Positions 51,616 to 63,121 of a stretch of DNA of 64,000 nt are shown here, one piece after another (within the stretch, counting starts at the first letter, position 1; the number at the start of each line of letters is the position of its first letter). A program made the position numbers and the translations under genes. Origin of the DNA: Lithospermum erythrorhizon (taxonomy: Eukaryota; Streptophyta; Magnoliopsida; Boraginales; Boraginaceae); assembly GCA_019722365.1 (NCBI GenBank), contig JADFUC010001527.1, forward strand, positions 592,001 through 656,000. Reading direction: 5' to 3'. The notes under the pieces are model-generated. The model did not search any database. It was given only the letters and a program-made list of their open reading frames with translations, and was not told the DNA's origin.

Positions 51616-54600
51616 TCAATCTTCATTGTCGTGATCGTTATGGCCATTCTCAAAATCCTCCCCTGCTCTTCCATAATCAACCCATGGCAATATGGACTCC
51701 AATAAGACAGCAAGAGGATTTCGATTTGCAGGATCACGAGGAGCATTGATTGGAATAGGCTGATTGGGGAATTGTTCAAAATTTTCAATTGCACCTCTTC
51801 TTGGATCAACTGCAACTGCACCTCTTCTTGGATCAACCTGCCTGGTAACATCTCAGGAGGTACAGGTTGGTAATCAAGGCCTGAAAAATCTGACACCAAC
51901 AAATGAGAGTACCTGTAGAATAAGCTCAATACTTAGTAACACAATATCTACTTGGTGCTTTATACCCAAATAGCAGCAACACTGTTACTGAACAACTGAA
52001 GCAACTGAAATACAAGATCTGCAAGTACTTACCATTTTTATCTGAGTTTAGGGCAATTTCCTCACAAGCCCAATCCCTCGCATCGCCTTCTTTATCTCCC
52101 AGATCTTTTATTACTGACAGTGCGGAATCCCTGAGAATCTTTTGGACATCAGGAAGCCTCCATATGAGGTAGCTCCTTTCAACATATATGTTGATCAAAT
52201 GATCCAGAGATGGGCTTCCTGTTTGCTCTGACCGGAAAAAATTATTCTTGAGAATTATTCCTCACAATCTTTTGCCCTTTAGGAGGAAACCTTTCCCACT
52301 AACTTTTTCAAGACTGAAGGATGAAGCATTAATGCCTGCTTCATCAAATCAGATGAAGAAGCTTTTCCAGTATCAATTTCTGTATTGTTTGGATGCTCTA
52401 CAGTTTCAAGGTAGAACCGGCATATGGCAAGAGAATATGAAAAATTAGGAAATAACCACAGGGACGTGTCATTGTTGTACTCTTCAGAAAACCTTTCTAG
52501 CCATGCATACTCCTCTGCTCTCAGTGCGTAGTAATCAATGCAAAACATAGAACCAACAGGATCATCTGAATCAAGAGAAAGCAACAGCTTGCATATTTCT
52601 AGAGCTGATCGGTTGCAGCCACGACGATCCATGTTCTTGATGTGCATGAAAAGAGTAGTGAAGAACGGTCTGTTGGTTTCATGGACAAATTTCAGCTGAC
52701 AATGGCCCTGCAAAGGGCTAAACAGTGGATGCCATGCACATTCAAGGGCATATAGGCACTTCGCAACGGCATCTGCTGACATCTGATGCTCTCCCGTAAA
52801 TTTGAAATACTCCGCCAAAGATATGAGCGAGTCTATATGATAAGGATGATGCAAAAGAATGTTTGCAATACCATTGAGATCATGAATTGCCTTGGCAGCT
52901 TCGAATGCTCTCTGGGCTTGGGCATAGGTTGATGTATGCAATATCTATTACAATTGAAATACAAAAAAATTGTATTCACTCAACAGTCACTTCAAAAAGA
53001 AATAAGAATGAAAAACGATAAGCAATTTCTGGACTTCCAACCATCTTTGGCCATAAGCTTAAGCAGAAAATAGCTCATTAGCCTATGAAGATGTCGACAG
53101 ATAGAATTTAATTTCCTAATGAAACAAATGAAAGCGCGTGCCCAGGCAGTTAACAATCACCAAAAAAATCAAGACACCTCCGTGGTTTCTCTTTTTATCA
53201 TTTGACGAATGGAACAAGTATCTTATTATATAAATTTAATTGCATATACATTACATTTATCAGTTTTATTTTGGAACTCCTTTTTCTTTTCTTCCTTCTG
53301 CAACAGGGAGTGAGATTCTTAATGAAATGCTAAATCAATTTTAATTGCTACTTTTTCAGGTCTCTCAAGTTGCAGGCTAAATCTTTTCAAGTAGGATAAG
53401 AACACGAAGCTCGTCTTCTTGAAGTCAAACCGTGTCCATTCGTCCATTTAATTTGATAGCAACAATAAAATCAGAAAAAAAGTTCAACCTATCACAATAA
53501 TCAGTACCGTATAGATGTCACAGTGGTAAACACGTAGCAAAAGAAACAATAGATATAACCTGAAGTAATGTACTCCTTCCTTCGTTTCTAAAAGTTCCAT
53601 GGACAAAGATCCATCCCAGCGAGGCCAATGTTCAGACGGAGAAACAATAATAGTCTTCCTATGACTGTAGGACCCTCTGCGAACACCTCGGGCTTGCCTT
53701 GAACTCCCTGCCTGGTGGCTTTTCTCAAATGAATCAACCACTTTGGAACCAAATATCCTTCGCAGCTCATTCTCCGCACTAAGAAATTTGGGATCGACAT
53801 GCAGAACAGATGATCCAAATTGCTTTTTGTAGTTTCCGTTACCTTTTGCTGATTTGGAATTTGCTGTAGATGGAACATCTTCCCTGCTAGTCGAGTTGAC
53901 TCCAATAGCCAGATTTTCCAGCTTCAAAGAAGTCAAATGATCGGAATAATCACTTGATGTTGACTTCTCTATCTTACTTTTCTTCTTTTTCTTTTTCTTC
54001 GATTTGTTACTGCTAGAAGAAGGTACATTGCTATCAGCATTTACAGTAGGTGAAGGCTGGTGGTCGGCATTCTCTCTCAAGGGCTGATCATCAAGGACAG
54101 CCTCCTCTCCCTCATCAGAAAACCAAATTAACTTCTGCTATAACTATAAAAATAAACATTAAAAGAGACTGCTAATTGCCACTTATCAGTAGAATTGGAT
54201 CTATGGTCTTATCATAAAAAAACATGTAACATCATAACAGGTAACCCCAACAACTTAGCAGATGGTACACTGGATGATCTATCACTGATGCACCAACCGA
54301 CAAACAAATATTTGTTCAAAATCTACTTTCCATGTTTGTATTCAAGATTTAATAAAACAAGGAAAACACAAAGTCTACGCACCATGTCATTAGTAACGGA
54401 AGTAAATACCAATTCCATCAACTAGTAATATGCCATTTGTAAAAGTTAAGTTCAGTAAATAGGTTGAAGCTACCATGTGGTGATAGCAACTGTTTCACGA
54501 CTACAAATATTTCTCGGTGCAATATGAAAATCCACAACGAACCATCAAAGAATTGAAAATGTAACGTGAACAAGCTCGTAAGAGAAAAGGTGCGGAAAAA

Positions 54601-54800
54601 CATAGAAGGTTTAACCGAATGAGGAGGAAATCATTAAAGACCTCATCATGCACATATTCTTCACCATCATCGTCAAGCAGATTAAAAAGGTTCCGAGAGG
54701 GAGCAGAAGACTCGGGCGACTCTAACTCATCGCTGCTATCCTGCTGTTGCAATGGTGCCTCTTGTTCCTCGAGAACCTTCTTCAGATATCGAACTGACAT
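51616..54800 (-). CDS. TCF25: Transcription factor 25 (TCF25/Rqc1 family), with apparent frameshifts
   Basis: In yeast and animals this family takes part in ribosome-associated quality control, marking stalled nascent chains for ubiquitination; plant function is little known. Exons: 54800-54642, 54134-53560, 52944-52029, 51912-51616. Exon 1 reads MSVRYLKKVLEEQEAPLQQQ, then acidic LLDDDGEE. Exon 2 has a basic KSKKKKKKKSK patch and VDPKFLSAENELRRIFG. Exon 3 carries the helical-repeat core (YAQAQRAFEAAKAIHDLNGI, DRRGCNRSALEICKLLLSLD, WLFPNFSYSLAICRFYL, LDHLINIYVERSYLIWRLPD). Exon 4 has YSHLLVSDFSG and VDPRRGAV, ending GHNDHDNED. The frame breaks near 52940 (exon 2/3 join), 52284-52290 (KKLVGKV then stop), 52253-52260 and 51838-51846. 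Each looks like one base gained or lost, and family sequence resumes in another frame each time. Exon boundaries 1/2 are less certain. Confidence 0.85.
51790..51837 (-). repeat. 27-nt in-frame tandem duplication in the TCF25 C-terminus
   Basis: Two copies of a 21-nt block (TGCACCTCTTCTTGGATCAA on the plus strand) start at 51790 and 51817. They encode VDPRRGA twice, separated by two residues. Confidence 0.9.
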
Positions 54801-56533
54801 TCTGCACCTTAAAATCACCAAAAAATTACTTAATTAATTAGTAGTTCAATATTTTCACTCATCCCTATCCACATTGACATAATGTAAGCAAAGCCAACAT
54901 GATTAACATAACAAATATCTCTAAGCAAAGCCAAGATCACTAACATAACAAATATCTCGTTCTCTTTACCCAAGGATTTAAGATGAATCTCCTCGTTCAC
55001 CCTATTCGGGATTTTAAAAATGGTTTCACCCAGGGTAATAGATCACCTACATTCACGTTCAAATCATTACCCTCAAAAGCTAAGGTAATCGAAGATAATG
55101 CTATTTCTGTTCCACCATAATTCACCCCGATTCACCCAAGAAAAATTAAAAAGTATCCACACGACATTTTAAAACATTCCGCTCGATAATCCTCCCCTAG
55201 ATTAATTTTTATGTTTTTAACCTTCCCTCGATCCAACTCAATCGAAACATACCATAAATCCACTTCAAAGGTATACCGAGTTGAGCGTGCAGACACTTGA
55301 CGGCTAAATGAAACAAGCAATCAGTTTACCAACTTAACATCCAAATAATTGGATAAAGATTTCACAAGTAACAAAATCACATAGTTTAATCTTCTACAGC
55401 TTGTTTTAATCAGCCAAAAAAGGATTCATTCTTATTTTCTCTAATGTAGCAATTGATAAAAAATGAAATGATTTTTTTTAAAGGATCAAAAATTAAATTA
55501 AGTTAAATTACTAATCAAAGTGGGATAAAAATAAGAAATTGGAGTGTGATTATTAATATATTTAAGCATCAAAATCTAAAACTAAGTCCATCTTTTTGGG
55601 ATAAATCAATATAGCATATATAAATAACAAATAAAGATAGGGGACAACAATAAACAATAAAATAACTAAACACCTTTTTACGACCTTGTTTGATAGCTGA
55701 ATAAATGTTGATGATCCAAATTAATGCAATTCAATTCAAACACCAATTCTTTTGCAAATATTACTACGTAGGATTTAGTCTTAATGTTTCCTGATTCCTG
55801 AAACTATAAGGATATTTATTGAATTTATTAGCAACTTATAACAAAATGTATTTGATATGGAGTATCTATAAGACCAAAAGCCCATGATATTGGGTCGTAT
55901 CCGTTAAAGAGTGGTTTAGTTCCACATCGATAATTCTCATAGATCATCAATTAGTTTTAGATGGAACACGTATCTATTAACGAAAGACTAATTTTAGGAT
56001 AAAACACATAACCTAAACCAAACGTCTTGTACTATAAAAGTAACTTATTTGCTCTTGATTCGGTCATTGAAGTAGTATGATTTGATAATTTAATCGCATT
56101 TGATAAAATAGTTGAAGTAAAATGGAATAAAGAATGAAGGACGCAAATCAATCACATAAACATGAAGATACACCAATTAGGGAACGGCAGATGTAATTTA
56201 CACAAAATGAAATGAAAACACGAAAACAACAATGTTGGAGGGGTATCATAGGAACAGTGATGTAGTAAGCTCCTATACATCATGGATCAACAAATCTTAT
56301 ATACTGCATCTTCACTCTCATTCTTGGTAAAAATATAACCGAAGGTAAGACAACAAACACAAACAATCTCTAAAATGAGACAAATCTGAATAGCTAATCT
56401 GATCATGCGGCTGAACTCGTCCACTGGTAATGTGTTCCATCAAAATGGGGCTCCCTCCGACTGCATCTCAACAGTGTCATGCCGGATATCCCCAATTGAT
56501 ACACACACACACTGATAATCTTACATCGGACTT
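54801..56533. other. Intergenic, TCF25 promoter side
   Basis: AT-rich DNA between the TCF25 start and the NPSN11 stop. It contains a short duplicated motif (AAGCAAAGCCAA, then TAACATAACAAATATCTC) near 54890-54960. No gene is seen; the right end is probably the NPSN11 3' UTR. Confidence 0.5.
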
Positions 56534-59500
56534 CTAATCCCGCTCCCATAACAATCTTCGGCTTGGAGCTGGAGGAGCTAATCCAGGGATGTCTCGGATG
56601 TCTTTGTTGTTGGGATTTACAATCTGAAATAGACAAAATGAAATAAATTTTTAGCAACATTTTGTCACGGGAATGATCTAAAATTAGAAGCTTTAAAAGA
56701 TATATTTCGAGTTCAAGTGTACTTCCAAGTGCATGCATATTCCACTAACTAGATTACTACTACGTGACAATGTAACTACATAGTACTGTGATCATTATGT
56801 CTCCTAGAATGAGGCTCTTCTCTGATCTTCTTTCTGTTCAAATGTCTTAACTGATAGGTATTCGGAAGCTAGGTGGGTATCATCCCCTGCCCCAAGTGTC
56901 AAACGGCTTTAAACAATACTGGAGTAATAGGAGAACACATATTAAATCCTTTAACTCTGCCTCCAGTTTTATTTGAATAAACCGTTTTACTAGCATACTT
57001 CATAATGTCATTGGTTGAGTTAGCTTTACCTTTGAACGTAATATATAGTGAAGATTAAAATAGAGTTGTTTAAAAGTCGAAAAGAAGAAGAAAAATAGTA
57101 TATTGATAATGCAAACATAAAGAGTGGGAATGGATGATAAAGTTGCAACAATAAACATGGAAAGGGTTTATGAAGATATAAATCCAGTGGGTTACTCAAA
57201 GAACTTCTCTGGAGATGAAAAGTAAAAGGTATATATGTGTATATTTAGTGATGACAGACATAGCAATTAACAACCATTGACCAAGATGCATCTAATTTAA
57301 CAAGGCGAGAAGGGATAGAAGAAAAGCAGAAATTCTACCTTCACGACTATAATGGCAATCACACCAATGACAGTAAGGACAAGCAAGGCCATAATACACT
57401 TATCAGTTGCAACCTAATAAACAAGCCAATAAAGTGAGACAAAATACCAAGAGCAAGAGTGATATCAGACTAGTTGGAAGTGTATATTGTAGAAATCGAC
57501 CTGCCTGCCAATTTCCTTCACCAGTTGTGAAGCTTTCTTGATGGAAAAGTTAATAGTGTCCAGCTCGTTAACAATTCTTCCCATTTGATCTGTCTAAATT
57601 CCAATGCCCATCCAGCGGAAGATAAAAGGGATTGGAAATGGAGAAATACAGAAAACTATTCTGTCAGATGTCTAATCTTTTAACATTTTAAAGGAGGAGG
57701 AAAAAAACACAACTGAGCACCAAGAATACATACTGATAGCCAACCCCAAGTATATAAACAGAGTTAAGAGTGCACACCTGTCCTTTAAGAGATGCAGCAG
57801 TTGTTGTACCAACATCTATGGTCTCATGGACAACCTACAAAGTGATGAGAAAGGAAGTATGAGAAAGGAAGTCACTCTTTTGATATATGAAATGCAATTA
57901 TCAGTCAACGGTCTACACTTAGAATTCTCTAATCGCGGACTTATTGAGTACAAACATCACAAGGATATTAACAATGTATTGCTTTCAAAAACATCGTATG
58001 CATACTAAAAGGAAGAATAACATTCCTGAAACCTGATAGGGAATACATACGTCATTGTGCCACTTTCCAGTTAGAACCACATGACACGAAGATACGAGAG
58101 AATATTATTAGATCGGTTGACCTTTCTTAATTAGAGATCAATGCAGTCATCTAATAATTGCTAGGTATAAGCTGCATTGAATAATTAGTTTCACAGGTTT
58201 GGAAGTTCCAGGCGAGTAAGTTTAGTTTATCAATGCCCAAACATAATCAATTTTTTTTTTTTAATTTAGCTTCGAATTGTAGTTCATTTGTTTAAACGAA
58301 TTGCCAATACTGAATCCTATAGCACACCATAAGCTGAATGGACTATACTGAGAGTTACATAAATATGAGAAAGTGTAGGAACTAACCTTTTGGGCCCTGT
58401 CGATAGCTTGGTCAGTCTCGTCCATCCTTCGATTCCCATGGTCCATTAGTTGTTCGTTGGTCATAGCTGCAGTACCATTTCCGATCAGAGTCATTAGACA
58501 TTGTCACAAAACATAATGCTACACTATAGTATTAACTAAGACAGCACAATCTCCAGTACAATGCCATTCTTTGGTCCTCTAATAAAAAAAACCATTTTAA
58601 AGCAAGGATGAGCAATAAAGAACCCACAAAAGAATATTCTGAAATTGTAACATCATATAATAGAAATCGCAAAGAAAAACTTGAATTCCAATGGTAACAG
58701 AAATATGGTACTCATGTCATAACAAGTGGTGCATGATTTTAAAGATGCATGAAGCATAATTTTCCAGCAGCTACATTCCACTAGCCCTAGTAGTTTTTGT
58801 AAGAAATAAGAGAGGTTGCAAGTGTAAAATTGCTCCCAACGGCAAAAATGATAGATTATCAGAGGATATACATACTTGATGCTAGCATAACATTCTCTTC
58901 AGCATTTCCTTCACTGGGGCCCTCAAGGAGATCTACTCGCTTGTTATCAATGTTGCTAGCATATCTAGATAAGCATTCAGAGGGGGAAAAACAAGTAAGC
59001 AAGCTGAACAAGGAGCAAAAAGTCTGGTTTTCCTTAAGTTACATCGTAAATCATGAAAATATGACTAAACATAGAGAATTTCATTGACATCCAAAAAGTG
59101 TCATAATGCAATTACTAACTGATAAGTGAATGCATTGTTATTGGGTTAGCTGATCCACAATGTGGACAAAATGACTTTTAACCATTATGCATGATGTACA
59201 TTCCATAAAGATGGTAACACTTTTAAAGCATAGAACATAGGTTGAGAACAACCAAATATCTTTTTCCAGAGACAGTGGAGCATATCAAGTCAAATATTAC
59301 GTTAAGGGGCGAACAAAAAAATCCAGAATTACATTAGCAATCAGAACTTTATTGGAGTACACCTTCTATTGTAATTGTAAACTAAGCAAAATGAAACAGA
59401 TTAAATTACAGAATACAAGAACAATGGGAAAGTACATATACTTACTGCTTCTTCATAGCAACATATGAATTAAGCTCTTTGATCTGCATACAAACAAAAG

Positions 59501-60645
59501 CCTTAATAAATGCAAAGTAAAGAATTAGTTACACCATTCAAACGATAAATCATACTAAACGAGCAGTTCACCATTGACTGCTTCTTTTCATTCAGCTGCT
59601 TTGTTGTCTCGGAATCAAATTTATACTGAGAATCCTTCATCTCTCTGTCAAATTCCTTGATAAGCCTGCAAGACATCATATAAATGTTGCATCATCACAC
59701 AGCCAGATGCTTAAGAGGTCTTGGTCATTAAAGTTTTATTCAGTTAACCCGACATATTCACGAAACATCATTATACTACCTTCATCCCAAAAAGATTGTC
59801 CAGTTTGATTCTTAATGCTCAAAATCAAGAAACTTTGTACCCTTAATTGGCACACATAACTTTGATTAATTATTATGATAGCAAGCTACCTTGGAAATAC
59901 TATTCTGTATACATTTTCACAAAATGTTATACGGAGTATAACATATACGAAACTACTTGAGCTCAATATTTAAAAACACGATATTGAAATTCAGAACTGG
60001 ACAATCTCTTTGGGACGGAGGGAGTAGTTAATACTTGATAACCTTTATTTTTTGAATCAATCTTTACAAACAGATTGTATAATAACAACTAATTGAATAT
60101 CATTGTTTCGGATATCAAATTACCTCTTACATTCGCGCATTTTTTCAGTGAGATCTTCGAGCTGCCTGCTCCGCCTATTTGTGTCCTTAACCTTATCCAA
60201 TTTCTGGAATCCATTTCTACAATTCGATAATTTACATGGTCAAAACAAATCAATCAACACATACAACTAGATAAACTCATGTACATATGCATAATTAATC
60301 AACATAAATCAAACAGATACATAAATTCATGTATATATGCAATTTTAATCGATAGAAATCAAACAGCTACATAATTCCATGTATATATGCATACTTAACA
60401 ACAAAAAACAAACAGATACATAAATTCATATATATATATATATATGCATAATTAATCAACAAAAAAATATACAGCTACATAAATTCATGTTTTACGCATA
60501 TAAAATCAACAGAAAACAAACATATACATAAATTAATGTAAATATGCATAAATAAATAAAATTATTACGATAAAGCTCTGAAAATATCAGAAATTTGGCC
60601 CTCAATCTCTGCAAGCTCTTCGCTAATTGCAGACAACGACGACAT
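56534..60645 (-). CDS. NPSN11: Novel plant SNARE 11-like Qb-SNARE
   Basis: NPSN11 is a Qb-SNARE that works with the syntaxin KNOLLE and other partners in vesicle fusion at the cell plate. Exons are 60645-60569, 60216-60124, 59665-59572, 59483-59446, 58964-58876, 58466-58387, 57834-57778, 57593-57501, 57413-57339 and 56623-56534: 786 nt, 261 aa, close to the family's roughly 265, in frame throughout. It starts MSSLSAISEELAEIEGQISD, followed by coiled-coil sequence (KLDKVKDTNRRSRQLEDLTE, KLIN-type helices, QYKFDSETTKQLNEKKQSM). The SNARE motif runs from MTNEQLMDHGNRRMDETDQA to INFSIKKASQLVKEIGRQ. A membrane anchor follows, CIMALLVLTVIGVIAIIVV (about 213-231), and a short luminal tail ends PSRRLLWERD. 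Some residues could equally fit NPSN12 or NPSN13. Confidence 0.93.
60256..60553. repeat. Minisatellite in NPSN11 intron 1
   Basis: About six imperfect units of 45-60 nt, each containing ACATAAATTCATGTATATAT, then GCATAATTAATCAAC and an A-rich AACAAACAG box. It fills most of the 352-bp first intron (60217-60568). Confidence 0.85.
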
Positions 60646-61925
60646 CTTGAAGAAACCCTAAAATTCTCCGATTCCGAATAAATTATCCAATTATTTTTAA
60701 AAGAATGTGTAAATAATGTATTAAATTATTTAACTGGAATAAAATTAATGTTTTTGGGAATCGGCAATTAAATTGGAGATTGTTATATTGGATATAATAT
60801 AAAATGAAAATAATAAAATTGTTTTATTGGTAGATCTGAGGGGTTTAAAATAGTTGAAGATGAGCTGGATGCTTTGGTGCTGGACTCTTGTTATGTCATG
60901 CTGTCAAGGCCCGAGATTTTCTTTTTTCCTTTATTAAATTCCTCCCATCTTAAATTCATCAAAACTTGTATTAACCTTTGGTGGTAAAGAATTGACGGAT
61001 TGTGATCATAATTTCCATCTTCTAGTGCACTTGTCGACTCTAGCTAGTTAAAATACATTTCGCGATTTTTTTTTCCCGTGTTGCTCGAGGACATAGGTAC
61101 TTAGGGACCGTTGGGATGACGGTTTCAACCTTATGAAAATTTTATTGAGAAGTGTGTTGTTTAAAATATTTTCGTCTTATTATTAGAAGAGATTAGTGTT
61201 CTATTGGTGTATCAGTTTATGACACATCAATAGTGATTTGACAAGTGTGATGTTTTTTGAAAGACATTAGGGGCCACGGTGTCAGTATTGCATAACATTT
61301 TGACGCATATATTTATGTCAGAATTTGGTAAATAAAATGTGACAACATAATTTGGTAAATAAAATGGGACAGGTGATCTCCATCGAAAGATAATTGGTAG
61401 TAACTAGGAAAAAGAATAAAAATGATGATCATGGGCTTGGTCTCTTATTGATGGGTCTACCGATTCGGGGTAGGTGATTAGTGATTAGTGAATGAGTCTA
61501 GCTGGCAATCGAACCGGGCCCACCTGTTCGGGCCGGTCCAGGCCCCTTTAGACCTACGAACGGCCCATTATTCATTTATAAACGAATCACATAGGGTTAA
61601 TGATTGGGCCCCACGCCTCGCCTACTGAGCCCACCAAGCATTCAAGGAAGGGGTATTCGCCCGGTCCAACCGAGCCCCTCAGTTCGATAATAAACGGTAC
61701 ACGCTTAATATAGGCGGTGGTGACGCTTGAAAGCAGAACAAGGCTTTAAAAATCACGTGGAATTAACATGGTAACGTTGCTATTGCTAAGTGTTACCATG
61801 TTTAATGCACAGAAGTAGAATACGTGACATATGCATCAAATAACAACATAAACCCGACTAGTCGGCTAGGCTGAAAGTTTTAAATTATAGCATAAATGTT
61901 CGACAACTACATAACATAATCATTT
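60646..61925. other. NPSN11 promoter side and repeat DNA
   Basis: The first few hundred bases should be the NPSN11 promoter. A GC-richer patch at 61490-61700 (GGGCCGGTCCAGGCC and similar) resembles in style the fragments near 24150 and 24850. No gene is seen. Confidence 0.4.
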
Positions 61926-61926
61926 T

Positions 61927-62713
61927 TCAAATACTAAAATGAAAAAACATAAATACTAAATTGTTCGAATACCAAAGGATATTACATAAAATAAAATGAA
62001 CCATCATTGTTTGAAAATACATAACATAAAACAAAACACATTCACTATGTGTTTCTTCTCGACATCGCCACCGGGCGGCCGCTGGGCGGTTGTCGTGGAA
62101 TCCTAAGGAATGATCAACCTCATACTTCTCCATCCGCATCGTGAAGACGATTCATCCCAATACCTCTCTCTATTGATCTCCTCAAGGCCTCATACCCTTC
62201 ATCATCTTGGTAAACATTCTGCCATGTCAGGTCTAGCGACTCCAACAAAGCTCGATCGGATGATCTAAACGGAGAGCCCCTCAAGTAGTCGAAGCAAAGA
62301 AATCGGGTTGTGGATAGGTAAGTGGCTCCCCAGTACTTGGTGCCCATCCTAGTGGCGGCATCGGGGGTGCACATTTGTTAAACACCCACACATCATCTCT
62401 CACGAACTCAAATTTCTCAAAAACTTCCCACTTAGAAAGCAACAGAGCCTCCCACATATACACAACCCTTGGGCAAGCAACGATTGTTTCCGATCATAGT
62501 GTCCTTCTTAAATTCTACCATTTGTTGACCTTCCAAAATGAGAACATTTTGGACATTAACCAACATATGAGAGATGATCATGGCATATTGATGCGGGGGC
62601 TTATTCTTTTGGTAGCTCATATGTTCTAGTATCATATTCCGGCAAACTAACCAAACCCTAATTAATTCAGGAGGCCATACAAATGTACTGTAAAGTAGTC
62701 TCGACGCCCCCAC
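61927..62713 (-). pseudogene. Degenerate open-frame region, probable retroelement-derived, unrecognised
   Basis: Overlapping minus-strand frames switch from one to another (62713-62432, 62463-62281, 62374-62120, 62139-61927) and carry protein-like sequence: IISHMLVNVQNVLI, WEALLLSKWEVFEKFEFVRD, APPMPPLGWAPST and DDEGYEALRRSIERGIG. The frame changes suggest one decayed coding region. I do not recognise it. A decayed gag-like or plant-transposon ORF is my guess, from the repeat context only. Confidence 0.35.
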
Positions 62714-63117
62714 TATTAGCGGCCAGACTCCTTGAACGACCTTTCCAAAACAATTTTTTTGAAGGGCCGCTTAAATTGTACTTATACGCTATATAAGTTT
62801 AACTACTCACGCTGTCTCCACCACTATATTGAATGCATTAGCTAAATCATCTTCCGTAATCCTACCACGGACACCATTAACATTATAATGCGCTACCATG
62901 CCCTCATCCGAATAAACAACCCTAAGCGAATTGTGAAATTGATCTACCATGTCGGGGTACCAATTATTAACAAAAGTTGTAATTAAATTAAGTTTGGCAT
63001 TTGATAATAAGTCAACAAAATCGCATTAAGCGTTGTTGTTGACATGTTAACACACATTTATTACGACTTGATAATTTTCGCTTTTTGTGATTTTAACGCG
63101 GCAACGTCCATTTAAGC
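62714..63117. other. Repeat-rich spacer
   Basis: No gene is seen. A 16-bp motif, TTGTTGTTGACATGTT, near 63033 recurs in near-identical form at about 63119, the start of the LTR-like sequence. Confidence 0.4.
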
Positions 63118-63121
63118 TTGT

